Shown: piece by piece, positions 5,627-7,414 of the stretch
Layout of the letters: the number at the start of each line of letters is the position of its first letter
Position numbering within the stretch: the first letter of the stretch is position 1
Notes under the pieces: model-generated
What the model saw: the letters and a program-made list of their open reading frames with translations, nothing else
Database searches by the model: none
What the model was told of the DNA's origin: nothing
Assembly (NCBI GenBank): GCA_937889205.1
Contig: CALARN010000063.1
Location: 1 to 7,414, forward strand
Length of the DNA stretch: 7,414 nucleotides
Origin: an uncultured bacterium
GTDB lineage: Bacteria > Patescibacteriota > Dojkabacteria > B142 > OLB20
Direction of reading: 5' to 3'
Made by a program: the position numbers and the translations under genes

Positions 5627-6118
5627 CTAAATTACGCAGGCGCGCATACGATTTTTAGCCAAATAATTTTGGTGATACTCTTCGGCTTGCCAGAACTTGC
5701 TAGCGGGAGTTAGTTCAGTAACTATCTTTGAGGAATATTTACCATTATTTTGCATTTTTTCAATAAATGCTCGTGCTTCTCTCTCTTGCTGTGGGTTAGT
5801 GAAGAAGATCGCGGAGCGATACTGTGTGCCGATATCTGGACCTTGTCTATTTAATGAAGTTGCATCATGAATCTCGAAAAAATGTTTTAATAGTTTCTTA
5901 AATGATAATTGCTCCGCATTATACATAACTTTAACTGTCTCTGCATGGCCAGTTTCGCCGGTACAAACAGCCTCGTAACTGGGGTTGTCTAAAGAACCAC
6001 CCATAAAGCCTGCTTTAGTATCAATAACTCCTTTGAGACAGCGAAAAGACTCTTCGATATGCCAAAAACACCCGCCTGCAAAATATGCGGTATCATTTAC
6101 TGAGCTAGCTTTGTCCAT
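5627..6118 (-). CDS. msrA: Peptide-methionine (S)-S-oxide reductase MsrA
   Basis: MsrA reduces methionine-S-sulfoxide in proteins and free methionine, repairing oxidative damage. In the 163-residue form the nucleophile is Cys17 in AGGCFWHIEE. Also present are GGSLDNPSYEAVCTGETGHAE (44-64) with the conserved Glu, HDATSLNRQGPDIGTQYRS (85-103) with the substrate-binding Asp and Tyr, and AEEYHQNYL near the end. Cys161 in the C-terminal RACVI sits where many bacterial MsrA proteins have the resolving Cys; Cys52 is another candidate. The ATG at 6118 is chosen because homology begins about 10 residues later. The frame is open back to a TTG at 6190, but those 24 residues look neither like MsrA nor like a signal peptide. 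It lies 90 nt after the DUF2207 gene and is probably co-transcribed with it. No MsrB is fused or adjacent. Confidence 0.95.
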   Translation of the reverse strand: MDKASSVNDTAYFAGGCFWHIEESFRCLKGVIDTKAGFMGGSLDNPSYEAVCTGETGHAETVKVMYNAEQLSFKKLLKHFFEIHDATSLNRQGPDIGTQYRSAIFFTNPQQEREARAFIEKMQNNGKYSSKIVTELTPASKFWQAEEYHQNYLAKNRMRACVI

Positions 6119-6174
6119 AAGTGTAGTTCGTAAAATATATGAATATCTCAACGATAAACCATTACTGTATATCA

Positions 6175-6184
6175 CCCCTTTCCT
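6175..6184 (-). promoter_or_regulatory. Purine-rich Shine-Dalgarno-like tract upstream of msrA
   Basis: The minus strand reads AGGAAAGGGG in the spacer between the DUF2207 stop and msrA. It is the strongest Shine-Dalgarno look-alike noticed in the window, but it is about 56 nt from the preferred msrA ATG. The nearest ATG (6162, 12 nt away) opens a 4-codon frame (MVYR) out of frame with msrA. It could load ribosomes for a leader peptide or be a remnant of an older start. Confidence 0.3.
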
Positions 6185-6208
6185 TATCAAAGATTTAATT
6201 AGGGATTA

Positions 6209-7414
6209 TTACCAACCACCACCGCCGCCGCCACCGCCACCGCCACCTGCTCCACCGCTACTGCCACTACTGCCTGAAGATCCGGTAGAAGACGAAGATG
6301 CTATTGAGCTACTTAATCCGCTACTAAAACTCGAAGAAAAAGATGCGGCAGAAAATGCTCCGGCACTGGTGTACCAGTCCAGATTGTTTTCGCCTGTTTC
6401 TACAGTCTTAAGCTCATCTGTGAACTTTGATGACCACTTCTTTTCAATATTTAGAGCAACAGCATATGGTAAGTAGTATTCAAATAGCTTTAGTCTTGCT
6501 ACAACAGGATCAATGTTTGATGCCTTTGTGCCTAGATAGAGAGGCAATTCGGGAATAAGTACTTCAATTCTATGTCTGTCCGCAGTTTCAAGAAACATTT
6601 TGAAGCCTAAAATTGCATCAGCTAATTTTCTGCCTTCAGGTGTTCGCCGTTTCAATGCTTGTTGCATAAAAGAGGCGACTCCATAAAGTAAAAGCAAGAT
6701 TACAAATGAAAGTAAAGCAGTTAATATTGAATATTGTGTCGTCAAGGTTAGAACAATTATTACCCAAATGAAAAGCAATATAAAACAAGTATTGAACACG
6801 AATCCGATTATTTTAAATACTGTAAAAAAGGTCACTGGTTCGTTTTTTATTTCACTGCCCATTTTCACTAATGTTTTAATTAAAGCCAATCCAACAATTA
6901 AGAAAATTAAATAAAACAGCGGAAGGTAACCTGTTGTTATCCCTGAGACTATTGAGTAAATAAAAGAAATGGCGACAAAAAGTACTAGTGGGAATATTGT
7001 TGTGCAAATCCATAACAAACGGTTGTTTTCAATATATTTGTTCTTCGCATTAAAAGCTTTCATAGATTTTTCGAATTTCTTATAGGCTTTTATTATTCTT
7101 TTGCTGCTACTCTGGTTGTAGTTATCAAAAGAAATAGAGTTTGAAGAACTAAAAATACTATCGATATAATCTTTTTCTTCATCTGAAATTTCGGAAAGTT
7201 CTTTGTCCGGATTGTTTTTAATCGAGAAAGTACTATTGGTTTTATTAATTGTGATTTTCTGTTTTACGGCTAACCTTATTAATGCAGCAGATAAACATGT
7301 CTCATCAAGCTTCATGGTATGAAGATATCTTAGCCGCGCAGGGCTAATATCGTCCGGTGGATTGAATAAGGGGATGATAGTCTTAGTTGCAGGGTCTCTT
7401 CCTTTTGTTAACCA
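6209..7414 (-). CDS. DUF2207-family membrane protein with poly-Gly tail, 5'-truncated by the window edge
   Basis: The visible 401 residues are the C-terminal part of a DUF2207-type protein; function unknown. The ATG at 7315 is internal: the frame is open to the right edge, and the 33 residues before it contain the family's cytoplasmic motif (KGRDP, TIIPLFNPPDDISP) that follows the first membrane helix. The signal peptide, extracellular DUF2207 domain and first helix should lie outside the window. From the visible N-end come the motif, a small helical region (LSAALIRLAVKQKITI), a charged linker, about four membrane helices (near 133-157, 164-183, 197-222, 229-250), the cytoplasmic block TPEGRKLADAILGFKMFLETADR, FEYYLPYAVALNIEKKW, and a Ser- then Gly-rich tail ending in 11 Gly and Trp. 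Such tails are a known feature of this family. msrA follows on the same strand. Confidence 0.85.
   Translation of the reverse strand, partial: WLTKGRDPATKTIIPLFNPPDDISPARLRYLHTMKLDETCLSAALIRLAVKQKITINKTNSTFSIKNNPDKELSEISDEEKDYIDSIFSSSNSISFDNYNQSSSKRIIKAYKKFEKSMKAFNAKNKYIENNRLLWICTTIFPLVLFVAISFIYSIVSGITTGYLPLFYLIFLIVGLALIKTLVKMGSEIKNEPVTFFTVFKIIGFVFNTCFILLFIWVIIVLTLTTQYSILTALLSFVILLLLYGVASFMQQALKRRTPEGRKLADAILGFKMFLETADRHRIEVLIPELPLYLGTKASNIDPVVARLKLFEYYLPYAVALNIEKKWSSKFTDELKTVETGENNLDWYTSAGAFSAASFSSSFSSGLSSSIASSSSTGSSGSSGSSGGAGGGGGGGGGGGW
6215..6256 (-). repeat. GGN trinucleotide tract encoding the poly-Gly tail
   Basis: Eleven consecutive GGT/GGC codons (6215-6247), then one Ala codon and two further Gly codons, form a low-complexity tract far more GC-rich than its surroundings. 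Mixed GGT and GGC use suggests that selection keeps the amino acid, not only the DNA repeat. Such a tract can change length by slippage in whole codons without breaking the frame. On the opposite strand it gives a spurious poly-Pro reading. Confidence 0.85.

Noticed and set aside
6119..6190. A 24-residue extension of MsrA from a TTG at 6190, possibly a signal peptide.
   Set aside because: The residues are mixed polar and charged, with no hydrophobic core or lipobox, and MsrA homology starts after the internal Met.
5985..6476. An open plus-strand frame encoding a run of about 11 prolines.
   Set aside because: It is the antisense reading of msrA's 5' end and of the GGN codons of the DUF2207 tail. 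It has no family similarity and no promoter of its own.
1..7414. CRISPR array, insertion sequence, prophage or attachment-site structures.
   Set aside because: I saw no regularly spaced repeats, transposase or integrase motifs, terminal inverted repeats or target duplications.

Overview
The window is an AT-rich stretch of bacterial chromosome carrying eight protein genes. All appear intact except the two cut by the window edges, and there is no sign of phage, transposon, CRISPR or tRNA/rRNA. TrmD, which is bacterial (archaea use the unrelated Trm5), says the host is a bacterium. The archaeal-type adenylate kinase beside it, the absence of the usual rpsP-rimM-trmD-rplS neighbours, generally weak Shine-Dalgarno sites, small tightly packed genes and a DUF2207 protein with a poly-Gly tail together suggest a Patescibacteria/CPR lineage. 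Saccharibacteria-like is plausible but not proven. TAA, TAG and TGA all act as stops at natural protein ends, so the genetic code is standard.

Left block (1-1398): the 3' part of an archaeal-type adenylate kinase gene (+) runs tail-to-tail into a short trmD (-), with only 2 bp between the two stop codons. trmD follows a 189-bp spacer with its own candidate promoter, downstream of a terminator.

Central block (1395-5412): a divergent four-gene module. Leftward are a TrmB-family regulator and a class II CPD photolyase, whose start codon lies 1 nt after the regulator's stop. Rightward are a 10-TM EamA/DMT transporter and an aldo/keto reductase, 2 nt apart. The 105-bp divergent spacer holds a good promoter for the transporter side, an overlapping weaker promoter for the regulator side, and a perfect 22-bp palindrome just before the transporter start, the best operator candidate. 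The simplest reading is a small stress or metabolite regulon controlled by its own TrmB-like protein, with DNA photorepair on one arm and transport plus carbonyl reduction on the other.

Right block (5383-7414): a DUF2207-type membrane protein (its 5' end lies beyond the right edge) is followed by msrA, both leftward. Their transcript would pass through about 215 nt of non-coding sequence and end at a strong hairpin plus T-run that overlaps the 3' end of the aldo/keto reductase gene. Photolyase and methionine sulfoxide reductase within a few kb give the region a light/oxidative damage repair flavour, but only the TrmB-centred module shows evidence of shared control.
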